From assembly GCF_001427145.1 (NCBI RefSeq), contig NZ_LMGL01000002.1, positions 124,001 through 188,000 of the forward strand: a DNA stretch of 64,000 nt, given 5' to 3'. Numbering within the stretch: the stretch's first letter is position 1; the number at the start of each line of letters is the position of its first letter. Below, in pieces: positions 28,716 to 40,442 of the stretch. Source of the stretch: Microbacterium sp. Root166. GTDB taxonomy: Bacteria; Actinomycetota; Actinomycetes; Actinomycetales; Microbacteriaceae. The notes beneath the pieces are model-generated. The model was given only the letters and a program-made list of their open reading frames with translations, had not been told where the DNA came from and did no database searches. The translations under genes were made by a program, and so were the position numbers.

Positions 28716-29693
28716 GTGTCGCTGACCGCTGACGTGAAGGCCGAGCTGATCACCGTGCGTGATCCCCGCCCGACGGCCCGGGTGGCCGAGCTCACCTCTC
28801 TCCTGCGGTTCTCCGGAGGCCTGCACTCGATCGCCAACCGGGTCGCGGTGGAGGCGGAGCTGGACTCCGACGTCCTGGCCCGGCGCACGGCCCGCGACCT
28901 CATGGAGCTCTACGGCGTCCGTCCCGAGCTCGTGCACGTGCAGGGCTCGGGCGCGCGCGGCGGCAGCCACTTCGCGGTGCGCGTCATCGAAGGCGGCGAG
29001 ACCCTCGCCCGGCAGACCGGGCTGCTCGATCAGCGCCGGCGGCCGGTGCGGGGCCTGCCCAACAAGCTCACGACGGGTTCGCGCGCCGATCTCGCCGCGA
29101 TCTGGCGCGGCGCGTTCCTGGCGGCCGGTTCGCTCAGCGAGCCCGGGCGCTCCGCCGCCCTCGAGATCACGTGCCCGTCCTCCGAGGCCGCGATGGCTCT
29201 CGTGGGTGCGGCCCACCGTCTCGGCATCCCCGGGAAGGCGCGCGAGGTCCGCGGCATCCCGCGTGTCGTCGTCCGCGAGGGCGAGGCGATCCGCGCCGCG
29301 CTGGCGGCGATGGGCGCCGAGAAGGCTGCGGCCGACTGGGACCAGCTGCGCCAGCGTCGCGAGGTGCGCGCGGGCGTCAATCGTCTCGTCAACTTCGACG
29401 ACGCGAACCTGCGGCGCTCGGCCCAGGCTGCAGTCGCCGCGTGCGCCCGCGTCGAACGCGCACTCGAGATCCTCGGGGACGAGGTGCCCGAGCACCTGCG
29501 CGAAGCGGGTGCGCTGCGTCTCGCGCACCGCGATGCCAGCCTCGACGAACTGGGGCACCACGCAGACCCGCCGCTGACGAAGGATGCCGTCGCCGGACGC
29601 ATCCGGAGGCTGCTGGCGATGGCCGACAAGAAGGCCGAGGTCGAGGGGCTTCCCGGCACCGAGTCGGCCGTTCCCGCCGGCATCGAGGACTGA
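28716..29693 (+). CDS. whiA: DNA-binding regulator WhiA
   Basis: A 325-residue protein with a LAGLIDADG-like N-terminal fold (degenerate homing-endonuclease type, without nuclease residues: [21 protein letters not shown]) and a C-terminal helix-turn-helix ([34 protein letters not shown] in pieces). WhiA controls sporulation and cell-division genes in Streptomyces and is conserved in non-sporulating actinobacteria. GTG start with an AAGGAG site; a TAGGCT -10-like box lies about 40 bp upstream, so it can be read separately from rapZ. Confidence 0.95.
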   Translation: MSLTADVKAELITVRDPRPTARVAELTSLLRFSGGLHSIANRVAVEAELDSDVLARRTARDLMELYGVRPELVHVQGSGARGGSHFAVRVIEGGETLARQTGLLDQRRRPVRGLPNKLTTGSRADLAAIWRGAFLAAGSLSEPGRSAALEITCPSSEAAMALVGAAHRLGIPGKAREVRGIPRVVVREGEAIRAALAAMGAEKAAADWDQLRQRREVRAGVNRLVNFDDANLRRSAQAAVAACARVERALEILGDEVPEHLREAGALRLAHRDASLDELGHHADPPLTKDAVAGRIRRLLAMADKKAEVEGLPGTESAVPAGIED

Positions 29694-29849
29694 CGCGGGC
29701 CGCGACCCCGACCTCTCTGCGCGAACCTCTTAGATCGCGTCATCGAGGGAAGCAACCCCCTCCCTGTGGTGTTGCCCCTCAGTAGGATGAAAAACGTCCC
29801 CCTCGCTGCGCCGGGGAGCCTCGGCGCGCGCCGAACGGAAGAAGAGAAC

Positions 29850-30476
29850 ATGGCGAAATACACGTTGCCCGACCTCCCGTACGACTACGCCGCCCTCGAG
29901 CCGCACATCAGCGGCAAGATCATGGAGCTGCACCACAGCAAACACCACCAGGCGTATGTCACCGGAGCCAACACCGCCCTCGAACAGCTCGCCGAAGCGC
30001 GCGATTCCGGCAACCTCGCGAACGTGAACAAGCTGGAGAAGGACCTCGCGTTCAACCTCGGCGGTCACGTCAACCACTCGATCTTCTGGACCAACCTCTC
30101 GCCCCAGGGCGGCGGCCAGCCCGAGGGCGAGCTGAAGGCGGCGATCGACGAGTTCTTCGGCGGCTTCGACAAGTTCCAGGCGCACTTCACCGCTGCGGCC
30201 ACCGGAATCCAGGGCTCGGGATGGGCAGTCCTGAGCTGGGACGTCATCGGCGAGCAGCTCATCATCCAGCAGCTCTTCGACCAGCAGAGCAACACCGCTC
30301 AGGGCACGATCCCCGTGTTCCAGCTCGACATGTGGGAGCACGCCTTCTACCTCGATTACCTCAACGTCAAGGCGGATTACGTCAAGGCAGTGTGGAACAT
30401 CGCGGACTGGCAGAACGTCGCGCGTCGCCTCGATGCGGCCCGCGAGAAGACTTCGGGCCTGCTGGTACTGTCATAA
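29850..30476 (+). CDS. sodA: Superoxide dismutase, Mn/Fe type
   Basis: A 208-residue enzyme converting superoxide into oxygen and hydrogen peroxide. The metal ligands sit in the usual places: His28 (ELHHSKHHQAYV), His76 (GGHVNHSIFW) and the DMWEHAFYLDY motif (Asp and His). Gly/Gln residues around the site (GGHVNH, GSGWAVLS) fit a Mn or cambialistic enzyme, but metal choice cannot be settled by sequence alone. No signal peptide, so cytosolic. The ATG has a GAAGAAGAG site. A stem-loop follows. Confidence 0.96.
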   Translation: MAKYTLPDLPYDYAALEPHISGKIMELHHSKHHQAYVTGANTALEQLAEARDSGNLANVNKLEKDLAFNLGGHVNHSIFWTNLSPQGGGQPEGELKAAIDEFFGGFDKFQAHFTAAATGIQGSGWAVLSWDVIGEQLIIQQLFDQQSNTAQGTIPVFQLDMWEHAFYLDYLNVKADYVKAVWNIADWQNVARRLDAAREKTSGLLVLS

Positions 30477-30483
30477 CCAGGTG

Positions 30484-30516
30484 CGGCGTCCTGGTGGTAC
30501 GCCCGCCAGGACGCCG
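30484..30516 (+). terminator. sodA terminator
   Basis: 11-bp perfect stem (30484-30494 with 30506-30516), followed by a short T-rich run (TTGTCCTT). Confidence 0.7.
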
Positions 30517-30530
30517 TTGTCCTTGCCTGA

Positions 30531-31586
<1,056 letters not shown>

Positions 31587-31594
31587 GCCACACC

Positions 31595-32809
31595 ATGACT
31601 CTGCGCACCCTCGAATCGCTGGGTTCGCTCGCAGGCAAGCGCGTCATCGTCCGCTGTGACCTCAACGTTCCTCTCCAGGACGCGGTCATTGCGGACGATG
31701 GCCGTGTGCGGGCATCCCTTCCCACGCTGAACGCCCTCATCAACGAGGGTGCCCGCCTGGTCATCTGCTCTCACCTCGGTCGTCCCGACGGGGCACCCGA
31801 CCCCAAGTACAGCCTCGCGCCCGTGGCGCAGCGGCTGTCGGAGCTCCTCGGCAAGCCGGTCGCGTTCGCGCGCGACACGGTGGGCGAATCGGCGCACGAC
31901 GCCGTCGCAGCGCTCGAGGACGGCGAGGTCGCGGTCATCGAGAACCTGCGCTTCAACGCCGGCGAGACGTCGAAGGATGCGGGGGAGCGGCGCGCTTTCG
32001 CCGAGCAGCTCGCCGAGCTCGGCGATGCCCTCGTCTCGGACGGCTTCGGCGTCGTGCACCGCAAGCAGGCCTCGGTCTACGAACTGGCCGAGATCCTGCC
32101 GTCGGCTGCCGGACAGCTGATCGCGGCCGAGCTCGACGTGCTCGACCGCCTCACCGAGAACCCCGAGCGGCCCTACACGGTCGTCCTCGGCGGTTCGAAG
32201 GTCAGTGACAAGCTCGGGGTCATCTCGCACCTCCTGCCCCGCGTCGACCGCATCCTGGTCGGCGGGGGCATGCTGTTCACCTTCCTCGCCGCGCAGGGAC
32301 ACAAGGTCGGCTCCAGCCTGCTCGAAGCCGACCAGCTCGACACCGTGCGCGAGTACATGCGCATCGCCGAGGAGTCGGGCGTCGAGCTCGTCCTCCCGAC
32401 CGATGTCGTCGTGGCCTCGAAGTTCGGGGCGGACGCGGAGCACGTCATCACGCCTGCTGACGCGATCGAGGAGACACCCTTCGGGGCTTCGGGCCTCGGC
32501 CTCGACATCGGTCCCGCGACGGGCGCACGGTTCGCGGAGCTCATCCGCGACTCGAAGACGGTGTTCTGGAACGGGCCCATGGGCGTGTTCGAGCTGGCAC
32601 CGTTCGCTGCGGGCACGAAGGCCGTCGCGCAGGCACTCACCGACGTCGACGGCCTGTCCGTCGTGGGCGGCGGCGACTCCGCCGCAGCCGTTCGTCAGCT
32701 CGGATTCACCGACGACGAGTTCGGCCACATCTCGACGGGCGGAGGCGCAAGCCTCGAGTTCCTCGAGGGCAAGAAACTTCCCGGATTGGAGATCCTCGGT
32801 TGGCAGTGA
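31595..32809 (+). CDS. pgk: Phosphoglycerate kinase
   Basis: A 404-residue monomeric kinase that transfers phosphate from 1,3-bisphosphoglycerate to ADP. Substrate-binding motifs are [21 protein letters not shown] and NLRFNAGE. The nucleotide-binding half has [10 protein letters not shown] and [10 protein letters not shown], with the hinge GGGDSAAA. Begins eight bases after the gap stop and ends overlapping tpiA. Confidence 0.98.
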   Translation: MTLRTLESLGSLAGKRVIVRCDLNVPLQDAVIADDGRVRASLPTLNALINEGARLVICSHLGRPDGAPDPKYSLAPVAQRLSELLGKPVAFARDTVGESAHDAVAALEDGEVAVIENLRFNAGETSKDAGERRAFAEQLAELGDALVSDGFGVVHRKQASVYELAEILPSAAGQLIAAELDVLDRLTENPERPYTVVLGGSKVSDKLGVISHLLPRVDRILVGGGMLFTFLAAQGHKVGSSLLEADQLDTVREYMRIAEESGVELVLPTDVVVASKFGADAEHVITPADAIEETPFGASGLGLDIGPATGARFAELIRDSKTVFWNGPMGVFELAPFAAGTKAVAQALTDVDGLSVVGGGDSAAAVRQLGFTDDEFGHISTGGGASLEFLEGKKLPGLEILGWQ

Positions 32810-33591
32810 CAACTCGCACCCCTCTCATCGCAGGCAACTGGAAGATGAACCTCGATCACCTCCAGGCGGTCGCGTTCGTCCAGAAGCTGCACTGGACTCT
32901 GAAGGATGCCAAGCACGAGGACGGCTCGGTCGAGACCGCGCTCTTCCCGCCGTTCACCGACCTGCGCACGGTCCAGACCCTGCTCGACGCCGACAAGATC
33001 CCGTTCGCCCTGGGCGCGCAGGACGTCTCGGCGCACGACTCGGGCGCGTACACCGGCGAGGTGTCGGGCGCGTTCCTGAAGAAGCTCGACAACACCTACG
33101 TGATCATCGGGCACTCCGAGCGTCGTGAATACCACCACGAGGGCGACGACATCGTGGCCGCCAAGGTGCAGGCCGCGCTCAAGCACGGCCTCGTGCCTGT
33201 GATCTGCGTCGGCGAGACCGCGGAGGACCTCGAGAAGTTCGGCGCGAGCGCCGTTCCCGTCGGGCAGCTGCAGGCCGCGCTGGAGGGTGTCAAGGCGGAT
33301 GCCGACATCGTCGTGGCGTACGAGCCGGTGTGGGCGATCGGCTCCGGCCAGGCGGCGACGCCCGACCAGGCGCAGGAGGTCTGTGCCAAGCTGCGCGACG
33401 TCATCGCCGACAAGCTCGGAGCGGATGCCGCGGCACGAACCCGCGTGCTGTACGGCGGATCGGTGAAGTCCTCGAACATCGCCAGCTTCATGCGCGAGCC
33501 CGATGTCGACGGCGCCCTGGTGGGCGGCGCGAGCCTGGTCGCGGACGAGTTCGCGGCAATCATCCGGTACCAGAAGCACGTCGGCGTCTGA
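32800..33591 (+). CDS. tpiA: Triose-phosphate isomerase
   Basis: A 263-residue TIM barrel interconverting dihydroxyacetone phosphate and glyceraldehyde 3-phosphate. Lys15 lies in AGNWKMN, the catalytic His in IIGHSERR, the catalytic Glu in [13 protein letters not shown], and the phosphate loop is YGGSVKSSN. Two starts are possible: a TTG at 32800 with GGAG eight bases upstream, or a GTG at 32806 that overlaps the pgk stop as GTGA. I list the first because of ribosome-site spacing; the difference is two residues. Confidence 0.96.
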   Translation: MAVTTRTPLIAGNWKMNLDHLQAVAFVQKLHWTLKDAKHEDGSVETALFPPFTDLRTVQTLLDADKIPFALGAQDVSAHDSGAYTGEVSGAFLKKLDNTYVIIGHSERREYHHEGDDIVAAKVQAALKHGLVPVICVGETAEDLEKFGASAVPVGQLQAALEGVKADADIVVAYEPVWAIGSGQAATPDQAQEVCAKLRDVIADKLGADAAARTRVLYGGSVKSSNIASFMREPDVDGALVGGASLVADEFAAIIRYQKHVGV

Positions 33592-33650
33592 CCGGTATAC
33601 TCGACCCTTGTGCGATCGGCGACTGATCGCGGCGAAAGGCTTCAACGACT

Positions 33651-33899
33651 GTGCAGATCCTCGAGTTCGTCCTGCAGGTGCTCCTCGGTATCACGAGCCT
33701 CCTGCTGACCCTCCTCATCCTGCTCCACAAGGGGCGCGGCGGCGGCCTGTCCGACATGTTCGGCGGCGGCATGACGTCCGCGCTGGGCTCGTCCGGACTC
33801 GCTGAGCGCAACCTCAACCGGTTCACGGTGATCCTCGCTCTGACGTGGTTCGTCGCGATCGTGGCGCTGGGCCTCATCACGAAGTTCCAGGCGCTCTGA
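33651..33899 (+). CDS. secG: Preprotein translocase subunit SecG
   Basis: An 82-residue membrane protein with two transmembrane helices (residues 3-25 and 58-78) joined by the conserved loop HKGRGGGLSDMFGGG. It stabilises the SecYEG channel. GTG start. The tpiA-secG neighbourhood is conserved in many bacteria. The stop overlaps the rbpA start (TGATG). Confidence 0.95.
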   Translation: MQILEFVLQVLLGITSLLLTLLILLHKGRGGGLSDMFGGGMTSALGSSGLAERNLNRFTVILALTWFVAIVALGLITKFQAL

Positions 33900-34255
33900 T
33901 GGCGACCGGCGGCAACGCGATCCGCGGCACCCGTGTCGGTGCCGGCCCGATGGGCGAGCAGGACCACGGCTTCCACGCCGATCGCGTGGCGGTGTCGTAC
34001 TGGGATGCCCTCGGCAACGAGACCGTCCGCTACTTCGCGGCCGGGATCGCCGAAGAGGAGATCCCCGAGACGATCGACTCGCCTCACTCGGGCCTGCCCG
34101 CAGGTCGCGACAAGGAGAATCCGCCGGCTCTCGCCAAGACCGAGCCCTACAAGACCCACCTGGCCTACGTGAAGGAACGTCGCACCGAAGAAGAGGCCGA
34201 CGCCCTTCTCGACGACGCCCTCCAGCAGCTGCGCGACCGTCGCGGCCAGGGCTGA
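33899..34255 (+). CDS. rbpA: RNA polymerase-binding protein RbpA
   Basis: A 118-residue actinobacterial transcription factor that binds the principal sigma factor and stabilises the open promoter complex. Recognisable parts are the N-terminal NAIRGTRVGAGPMGE, the central core domain (VSYWDALGNETVRYFAAG) that contacts the polymerase, and the C-terminal sigma-interacting helix (HLAYVKERRTEEEADALLDDAL). It lacks the Cys residues seen in zinc-binding forms such as the Streptomyces one. The ATG at 33899 overlaps the secG stop. Confidence 0.93.
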   Translation: MATGGNAIRGTRVGAGPMGEQDHGFHADRVAVSYWDALGNETVRYFAAGIAEEEIPETIDSPHSGLPAGRDKENPPALAKTEPYKTHLAYVKERRTEEEADALLDDALQQLRDRRGQG

Positions 34256-34271
34256 GCGACTCAGACAAGAG

Positions 34272-34360
34272 AGAAGAGCGGATGCTGGGCCCACGCGTCC
34301 AGAGGCTCCGCGCAGCGCGTAGCGATGCGTGGAGAGGACGTGGGGAGCATCCGCTCTTCT
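34272..34360. terminator. Long inverted repeat between rbpA and pgl
   Basis: Perfect 15-bp arms AGAAGAGCGGATGCT (34272-34286) and its complement (34346-34360), with a partly paired interior (CCCACGCGTCC region with GGACGTGGG). Lies between convergent operons and should stop both. Confidence 0.7.
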
Positions 34361-34381
34361 GCGTTTCCTGGTCTTGCCCGG

Positions 34382-35170
34382 TCAGTACTCGCGATCGATG
34401 AGGTCCGGCGGCACCTGGGCGGCGGCGGCCTCGTCCACGAAGAACACCGTGCGCTTGCGGCCCTTGGCGCCCGCTGCGGGCACGCTCGCGTAGCTGGCTC
34501 CGGCAAGGGCCAAGCCGAGGGCCGCGGCCTTGTCGCCACCGGAGAGGACCATCCACACCCGCTTCGAGCTGTTGATGACGGGACGCGTCATCGTGACCCG
34601 CTCGGGCGGGGGCTTGGGGGAGTCGCGCACGGCGACGACCGCACGATCGGTGATCTGGATCTCAGGGCGATCGGGGAACAGCGAGGCGATGTGCCCATCG
34701 GGGCCGACGCCCAGGAAGCAGACGTCGAACGACGGCCAGGCGCCTTCCGAGCCGGGGAAGCGCGCGAGCTCGTCGGCGTAGGCCGCCGCCGCGGCGTCGA
34801 GATCGGCGCCCTCGCCGCTGGCGGCAGGGGCGTGGATGTTCGCCGCCGGGATCTCGAGCGCGTCCAGCAGCGCCGCGCGCGCCTGCTTCTCGTTGCGATC
34901 GGCGTCGGCGCGCGGGACGAATCGCTCGTCGCTCCACCAGAAGTGGACGAGCGACCAGTCGATCTCCGCGACCCGAGGGTTCCGGGCTGCCGCCGCGAGC
35001 ACGCCGGACCCCATCGACCCGCCGGTCAGCGAGATGTGGGCGAGCTTGCCCTCTGCGACGCGCTTCGCGACGCGGCTGAGGAAGCGTGCGGCGACGGATT
35101 CGGCGAGCGAGGTGGGATCCTGGCTGATGACCACGCGCTTCTCGGCCCAAGCCTCAACCATGACGCTCAC
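34382..35170 (-). CDS. pgl: 6-phosphogluconolactonase
   Basis: A 262-residue enzyme hydrolysing 6-phosphogluconolactone in the oxidative pentose phosphate pathway. Family motifs: HISLTGGSMG, VHFWWSDERFVP, LGVGPDGHIASLFP and the C-terminal FVDEAAAAQVP. GTG start at 35170; an ATG at 35161 is an alternative. It is the last gene of the tkt-to-pgl operon and lies 15 bp after opcA. Confidence 0.96.
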   Translation of the reverse strand: MSVMVEAWAEKRVVISQDPTSLAESVAARFLSRVAKRVAEGKLAHISLTGGSMGSGVLAAAARNPRVAEIDWSLVHFWWSDERFVPRADADRNEKQARAALLDALEIPAANIHAPAASGEGADLDAAAAAYADELARFPGSEGAWPSFDVCFLGVGPDGHIASLFPDRPEIQITDRAVVAVRDSPKPPPERVTMTRPVINSSKRVWMVLSGGDKAAALGLALAGASYASVPAAGAKGRKRTVFFVDEAAAAQVPPDLIDREY

Positions 35171-35185
35171 TCGTCCGCAGAACCG

Positions 35186-36142
35186 TCATGCGCTGTGCGT
35201 CTCCTTCGTCGCCGGAGGGTCGAGCAGTTCCCAGCCCTCGGTGATCACTCGACCATACAGGACGTCGGGATCGAGGCGACGGAGCTCTTCCGCCAGGCAC
35301 TCGCGCAGCGTGCGTCGCGGGAACGCCAGCTCGTGGCTGGGCTGACCGGGCTGCGTCAGGATGGCTGCCGCGGAGCTCGGACGCTCGAGCAGAACCTCGC
35401 CGCTCGGGCGCACCAGAGTGACCGACTTGATGCCGTGCGGCCACTCTTCCGCGTCGAGGTAGGCCCAGTCGACCGGGACGTCCAGGGCCAGGCGCAGCCA
35501 CGCTGCGAGCAGCGCGGTCGAGGGCGAGTCCGCCGCACCGCGCACCCGCACGGCCGTGACGGGCTCGTACGGCGGCTGATCCAGGATGGCGGCCAGCTGC
35601 TCGCGCCAGCGGGTGAGCCGGGTCCACGCCAGGTCGGTGTCGCCGGGTGCGTACTGCTCGCCGAGCGAGGCGACCCACGACGACGGGTCGGACTTCGTCG
35701 CCGCGTCGGTGATGCGCCGCTGGGCGATGCGTCCGATCGAGGTCTTCGAGATCGACTCGGGCGTCTTGTTCGGCCACCAGACGACCACGGGGGCATCGGG
35801 CAGGAGCAGGCCGGTGACGAAGCTCTCGAGGTTCGAGCGACCTGCCTCGCCGAAGATGCGCAGCGTGATGACCTCGCTGGCCCCGGCGTCGCCGCCCACA
35901 CGGATCTGCGCGTCGAGGCGAGTCTCTGCCGAGTCGCCGTCGATCATGAGCACGATGACGCGCATGGGGTGCTCGCGCGAGGCGTCATTGGCCGCCTCGA
36001 TGACCTCTTCGGCGGCACCCTCACGGGTGACGATGATGAGGGTGAGCACACGGCCGAGCGCGACGGCGCCGCCCTCCTCCCGGACGCTCACGAGCGCGCG
36101 GGAGATCTTGCTGACGGTGGTGTCGGGAAGATCGACGATCAC
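35186..36142 (-). CDS. opcA: Glucose-6-phosphate dehydrogenase assembly protein OpcA
   Basis: A 318-residue actinobacterial/cyanobacterial factor needed for activity or assembly of Zwf. Visible family parts are [17 protein letters not shown] in the first residues, [41 protein letters not shown] and [19 protein letters not shown]. The GTG start overlaps the zwf stop (GTGA) and has GGAG six bases upstream, so the two products are made together. Confidence 0.93.
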   Translation of the reverse strand: MIVDLPDTTVSKISRALVSVREEGGAVALGRVLTLIIVTREGAAEEVIEAANDASREHPMRVIVLMIDGDSAETRLDAQIRVGGDAGASEVITLRIFGEAGRSNLESFVTGLLLPDAPVVVWWPNKTPESISKTSIGRIAQRRITDAATKSDPSSWVASLGEQYAPGDTDLAWTRLTRWREQLAAILDQPPYEPVTAVRVRGAADSPSTALLAAWLRLALDVPVDWAYLDAEEWPHGIKSVTLVRPSGEVLLERPSSAAAILTQPGQPSHELAFPRRTLRECLAEELRRLDPDVLYGRVITEGWELLDPPATKETHSA

Positions 36143-37689
36143 GGGCGTCTCCAGCTTCGTCCGTCGCGGGCGAGCATCTCGTCCGCGGATGCCGGGCCCC
36201 ATGACCCGGGTGAATACTGCTCGAGCGGGCCGCCCTGAGCCGACCAGAACTCCTCGATCGGGTCGAGGATCTTCCAGGAGAGCTCGACCTCTTCGTGGCG
36301 GGGGAACAGCGGCGGGTCGCCGAGGAGCACGTCGAGGATGAGGCGCTCGTAGGCTTCCGGGCTGTCCTCGGTGAAGGCGTGGCCGTAGCCGAAGTCCATC
36401 GTGACGTCGCGCACCTGCGCGCCGGCACCCGGCACCTTCGAACCGAACCGGATCGTGACGCCCTCGTCGGGCTGCACGCGGATGACCAGGGCGTTCTGCC
36501 CCTGACCGGAGGTCTGGTTGCGCGTGAAGAGCAGCTCGGGCGCGGCCTTGAACACGACGGCGATCTCTGTGACGCGACGGCCGAGACGCTTGCCCGCGCG
36601 CAGGTAGAACGGCACGCCGGCCCAGCGCCGGGTATTGATCTCGAGCGTGATCGCGGCGTAGGTCTCGGTCGTGGACTGCGGGTTCATGCCGTCCTCGTCG
36701 AGGAACCCGAGCACCTTCTCGCCGCCCTGCCACCCGCCGGCGTACTGTCCGCGGGAGGTCGAGCGGGAGAGGTCGTCGGGCAGCGTCACCGCGGCCAGCA
36801 CCTTCTCCTTCTCGGCGCGCAGCTCCTTCGCGTCGAAGGAGATGGGCTCTTCCATCGCCGTCAGGGCCAGCAGCTGCAGGAGGTGGTTCTGGATGACATC
36901 GCGCGCTGCGCCGATGCCGTCGTAGTAGCCCGCGCGTCCGCCCACGCCGATGTCCTCGGCCATGGTGATCTGCACGTGATCGACGTAGTTGCGGTTCCAC
37001 AGCGGCTCGTACAGCTCGTTCGCGAAGCGCAGCGCCAGGATGTTCTGGACCGTCTCCTTGCCGAGGTAATGGTCGATGCGGAAGATCGAGTCCGTCGGGA
37101 ACGTCGAGCTCACGGCGTCGTTGAGTTCCCGCGCCGATGCGAGGTCGTGCCCGAACGGCTTCTCGATCACCACGCGTCGCCAGCGATCGGGCTGGTCGGC
37201 GGTGTCGTCCACCAGTCCCGACGCCCGCAGCTGCTGCGCCACGAGGGCGAAGTCGCGCGGCGGGATCGACAGGTAGTAGGCGTGGTTGCCCATCGTGCCG
37301 CGTTCGACGTCGAGCTTCTCGACGGTGTCACGGAGACGCGCGAACGCCTCGGCATCGCCGAACTCGCCCGAGACGAACCGGATGCCCTGCAGCAGCTGCT
37401 GCCAGGTCTCCTCGCGGAACTCGGTGCGGGCGTACTGGCGCACGGCGTCGTACACGACCTTCGCGAAGTCCTGGTCCTCCCAGTCCCGCCGGGCGAACCC
37501 AACCAGGGCGAACCCGGGAGGAAGGAGCCCGCGGTTCGCGAGGTCGTAGACGGCAGGCATCAGCTTCTTGCGGGAGAGGTCTCCCGTCACGCCGAAGATG
37601 ACGAGCGCGCTCGGTCCCGCGATGCGGTTGAGGCGTCGATCTTCCGGGTCGCGCAGGGGGTTCTGCCCGCGCGAGATCTCGACAGTCAT
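36139..37689 (-). CDS. zwf: Glucose-6-phosphate 1-dehydrogenase
   Basis: A 516-residue enzyme oxidising glucose 6-phosphate to 6-phosphogluconolactone with reduction of NADP. The nucleotide-binding motif is [12 protein letters not shown] (about residues 32-43); the active-site motif RIDHYLGKE lies near residue 205; [14 protein letters not shown] follows. Operon: pgi upstream by 15 bp, opcA overlapping downstream. Confidence 0.98.
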   Translation of the reverse strand: MTVEISRGQNPLRDPEDRRLNRIAGPSALVIFGVTGDLSRKKLMPAVYDLANRGLLPPGFALVGFARRDWEDQDFAKVVYDAVRQYARTEFREETWQQLLQGIRFVSGEFGDAEAFARLRDTVEKLDVERGTMGNHAYYLSIPPRDFALVAQQLRASGLVDDTADQPDRWRRVVIEKPFGHDLASARELNDAVSSTFPTDSIFRIDHYLGKETVQNILALRFANELYEPLWNRNYVDHVQITMAEDIGVGGRAGYYDGIGAARDVIQNHLLQLLALTAMEEPISFDAKELRAEKEKVLAAVTLPDDLSRSTSRGQYAGGWQGGEKVLGFLDEDGMNPQSTTETYAAITLEINTRRWAGVPFYLRAGKRLGRRVTEIAVVFKAAPELLFTRNQTSGQGQNALVIRVQPDEGVTIRFGSKVPGAGAQVRDVTMDFGYGHAFTEDSPEAYERLILDVLLGDPPLFPRHEEVELSWKILDPIEEFWSAQGGPLEQYSPGSWGPASADEMLARDGRSWRRP

Positions 37690-37704
37690 CGGGGGAGGGG
37701 TCTC

Positions 37705-39324
37705 CTACTGGGCCGCTTCGAAGAGCGAGAGCACTTCGATGCGGGGGTCGGTGAGAGTGAGGGTGACGACGGGCCGGCCGTGCTCGGCGAGAACGCTCGC
37801 GTCACCGGCGGCCTGAGCCTGGATGAGCTGGCCGAACGTGAACGGGCGCTCCGGGATCTCGAGGTCGACGTCGGTCTGCTCGAGGATCTGCAGGAACACG
37901 CCGTTGGCGGGACCGCCCTTGTGGAACTGCCCGGTCGAGTGCAGGAACCGGGGGCCCCAGCCGAACGTGGTCGGGCGACCGGAGTCGGCGGCCACGAGCT
38001 CTCGCAGTCCCTGGAGCTGGTCCAGTTCGAGTCGGTTGACGTACGCCTGGATCGCGACGTAGCCGTCCTCGGGCAGGCGCGCCCACAGTGCGTCGAGCAC
38101 GCCGGCGACCGTTCCGCTGGCGGCCAGGGCGGGGTCTGAGACCCGCACCTCGACGCCTTCGACCGTGAAGGCCGGAGCGGCCTGCTCCGGTCGTGCGTCC
38201 AGAAGGCCACGGGTGGCGATCTTCGCGGACTCGACATCCGGCTGATCGAACGGGTTGATCCCGAGCATCTTGCCCGCGATCACCGTCGCGTACTCCCACA
38301 CGACGAACTGCGCGCCGAGCGAGCCGCTGATCAGGATCTCGTCGGTGTGGTGCTCGAAGAGGTGGAACTGCTTGGCCTCGTCGACCAGTCGCACGATCTG
38401 CAGGTCGGCGGGCTTGTTCTCGACCTCGGGCGACACGGGGAGAAGGACGACGGGCAGGATGCCGGTGCCCTCCTTGCCAGTCGACTCGGCGACGAGCTGC
38501 TCGATCCAGTCGGGCAGGCCGATGATGTGCGTGCCGTCGGTCACGAGGCCGAGCTTGTCGCGGCGGGGCTCGCCACCGGCGATCGCCGCGGCGAGCACCA
38601 GCGCCGGGTTGTCGGGGCTGTCGATGGCCACCTCGAGGAGGGTCGCCTCGGCCTCGTCGAGAAGCTCGTCGATGTCCACGCCGGCCAGACCCGTCGGCAC
38701 GAGGCCGAACGCGGTGAGCGCCGAGTAGCGGCCGCCGACGGTGGGGTCGGCGTTGAAGACGGTGTATCCGTCGGCGCGCGCGGCCTGGTCCATGGGCGAA
38801 CCGGGGTCGGTCACGACGACGATGCGCTCGAGCGGGTCGATGCCGAGGTCGCGGAAGGCGGCCTCGAAGGCGCGCTTTGCGGAGTCGGTCTCAACCGTCG
38901 CGCCCGACTTCGACGAGACGACCAGCACGGTCTTCGAAAGGTCGCCCGCCTGGGCGTCGCCGTCGAGCGCGGCCAGCACCTGGCCGGGAGCGGTGGAGTC
39001 GAGGATCACCAGCGGCACGCCGGCCGTCTGGGCGATGACCTCGGGAGCGAGCGACGAGCCGCCCATGCCGGCGAGGACGACACGCGTGACGCCCTTCGCA
39101 GCGAGCTCCTGGCGGAGTGCCTCGATCTGCGGCACGAGCGGGCGCGAGACGGTGACCGCCTCCACCCAGCCGAGACGCTTGGACGCCTCTTCCTCGGCAT
39201 CGGGACCCCAGAGGGATCCGTCGCCCGCGGTGATGCCCGAGGCGACGAGGCTCGACACCAGACCGGGCAGGGTCTCCTCGACGACCGACTTGACGTGGCC
39301 GCTCAGGTGGATGTCGAAGCTCAT
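37705..39324 (-). CDS. pgi: Glucose-6-phosphate isomerase
   Basis: A 539-residue protein of the divergent actinobacterial form found within pentose-phosphate operons. SIS-type sugar-phosphate sites are visible: [15 protein letters not shown] and [12 protein letters not shown]. Other family elements are [28 protein letters not shown] and [13 protein letters not shown]. It interconverts glucose and fructose 6-phosphates, linking the pathway with glycolysis. The ATG overlaps the tal stop (ATGA). A second, classical pgi elsewhere cannot be excluded. Confidence 0.9.
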   Translation of the reverse strand: MSFDIHLSGHVKSVVEETLPGLVSSLVASGITAGDGSLWGPDAEEEASKRLGWVEAVTVSRPLVPQIEALRQELAAKGVTRVVLAGMGGSSLAPEVIAQTAGVPLVILDSTAPGQVLAALDGDAQAGDLSKTVLVVSSKSGATVETDSAKRAFEAAFRDLGIDPLERIVVVTDPGSPMDQAARADGYTVFNADPTVGGRYSALTAFGLVPTGLAGVDIDELLDEAEATLLEVAIDSPDNPALVLAAAIAGGEPRRDKLGLVTDGTHIIGLPDWIEQLVAESTGKEGTGILPVVLLPVSPEVENKPADLQIVRLVDEAKQFHLFEHHTDEILISGSLGAQFVVWEYATVIAGKMLGINPFDQPDVESAKIATRGLLDARPEQAAPAFTVEGVEVRVSDPALAASGTVAGVLDALWARLPEDGYVAIQAYVNRLELDQLQGLRELVAADSGRPTTFGWGPRFLHSTGQFHKGGPANGVFLQILEQTDVDLEIPERPFTFGQLIQAQAAGDASVLAEHGRPVVTLTLTDPRIEVLSLFEAAQ

Positions 39325-40442
39325 CGTGCGGCCTCGGGGGCGTTCTCGAGCGCGGTCTTGACCGTGCCCTGCAGGTCGTGCCACGAGGCGATGAACTTCT
39401 CGACGCCCTCGTCCTCGAGCGTCTGGGTGACGTCGGCGAAGTCGACGCCGACGGCGGCGAGCTTGGCGAAGACCTCGTGAGCTCCGGCGTAGGCGCCCGA
39501 GATCGAGTCGCCGGCGATCACGCCGTGGTCGAAGGTCGCCTCGAGGGTCTTCTCGGGCATCGTGTTGACGGTGCCGGGGGCGACGAGCTCGGTCACGTAG
39601 AGCGTGTCCGGGAGTGCCGGGTCCTTGACGCCGGTCGACGCCCACAGCGGGCGCTGCGCGTTGGCGCCGGCGTTCAGGAGGGCGGTCGCCCGCTCGGAGG
39701 CGAACTCCTGCTCGAACAGCTCGTAGGCGAGGCGCGCGTTGGCGACGCCGGCGAGCGACTTCAGTCCGGTGGCCTCGTCCGTGCCGATCGCGGTGAGGCG
39801 CTTGTCGACCTCGGTGTCCACCCGCGAGACGAAGAACGATGCGACCGAGTGGATCGTCGAGACGTCGTGCCCGGCATCCTTCGCCTGCTCGATGCCCGAC
39901 AGGTACGCGTCGATGACCTCGGCGTAGCGCTCGAGGCTGAAGATGAGCGTCACGTTCACCGAGATGCCCTCGGCCAGCACGGCGGTGATGGCGGGGAGGC
40001 CGGCCTTGGTGGCGGGGATCTTGATGTGGACGTTCGGGCGGTCGACCGTGGCCCACAGCTCCTTGGCCTGTGCGATGGTCGCGTCGGTGTCGTGGGCGAG
40101 GTCGGGGGAGACCTCGATCGACACGCGGCCGTCCACGCCGGCGGTGGCGTCGTAGACCGGACGGAAGATGTCGGCCGCGTCACGGACGTCGTCGGTCGTC
40201 GCGGCGAAGATCGCCTCGTCGACGCCCGCGCCCTTTCCGGCGAGCTCGGCGATCTGTGCGGCGTAGGCGTGGCCGCCGCCGCCGATCGCGCCCTGGAAGA
40301 TGGTCGGGTTCGTCGTCACACCGCTGACGGTGCGGGTGCGGATCAACTCCGCGAGGTTGCCGGACGTGATGCGGTCGCGCGACAGGTCGTCGAGCCAGAT
40401 GCTCACGCCGGCGGCGGCGAGCTGTTCGGTGGGGGTGCTCAT
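39321..40442 (-). CDS. tal: Transaldolase
   Basis: A 373-residue TIM-barrel enzyme moving a dihydroxyacetone unit between sugar phosphates. The Schiff-base Lys141 is in [12 protein letters not shown]; other family motifs are [24 protein letters not shown] and [14 protein letters not shown]. Length and motifs match the TalB-like actinobacterial type. It overlaps tkt upstream and pgi downstream by 4 bp each. Confidence 0.97.
   Translation of the reverse strand: MSTPTEQLAAAGVSIWLDDLSRDRITSGNLAELIRTRTVSGVTTNPTIFQGAIGGGGHAYAAQIAELAGKGAGVDEAIFAATTDDVRDAADIFRPVYDATAGVDGRVSIEVSPDLAHDTDATIAQAKELWATVDRPNVHIKIPATKAGLPAITAVLAEGISVNVTLIFSLERYAEVIDAYLSGIEQAKDAGHDVSTIHSVASFFVSRVDTEVDKRLTAIGTDEATGLKSLAGVANARLAYELFEQEFASERATALLNAGANAQRPLWASTGVKDPALPDTLYVTELVAPGTVNTMPEKTLEATFDHGVIAGDSISGAYAGAHEVFAKLAAVGVDFADVTQTLEDEGVEKFIASWHDLQGTVKTALENAPEAAR

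Noticed and set aside
34325..36238. Long plus-strand open frame over pgl and opcA
   Set aside because: High-GC shadow of the minus-strand genes: low-complexity Arg/Gly/Ala composition and no domain likeness, whereas the opposite strand encodes recognisable enzymes. The same applies to the other long opposite-strand frames over uvrA, valS, tkt and zwf.
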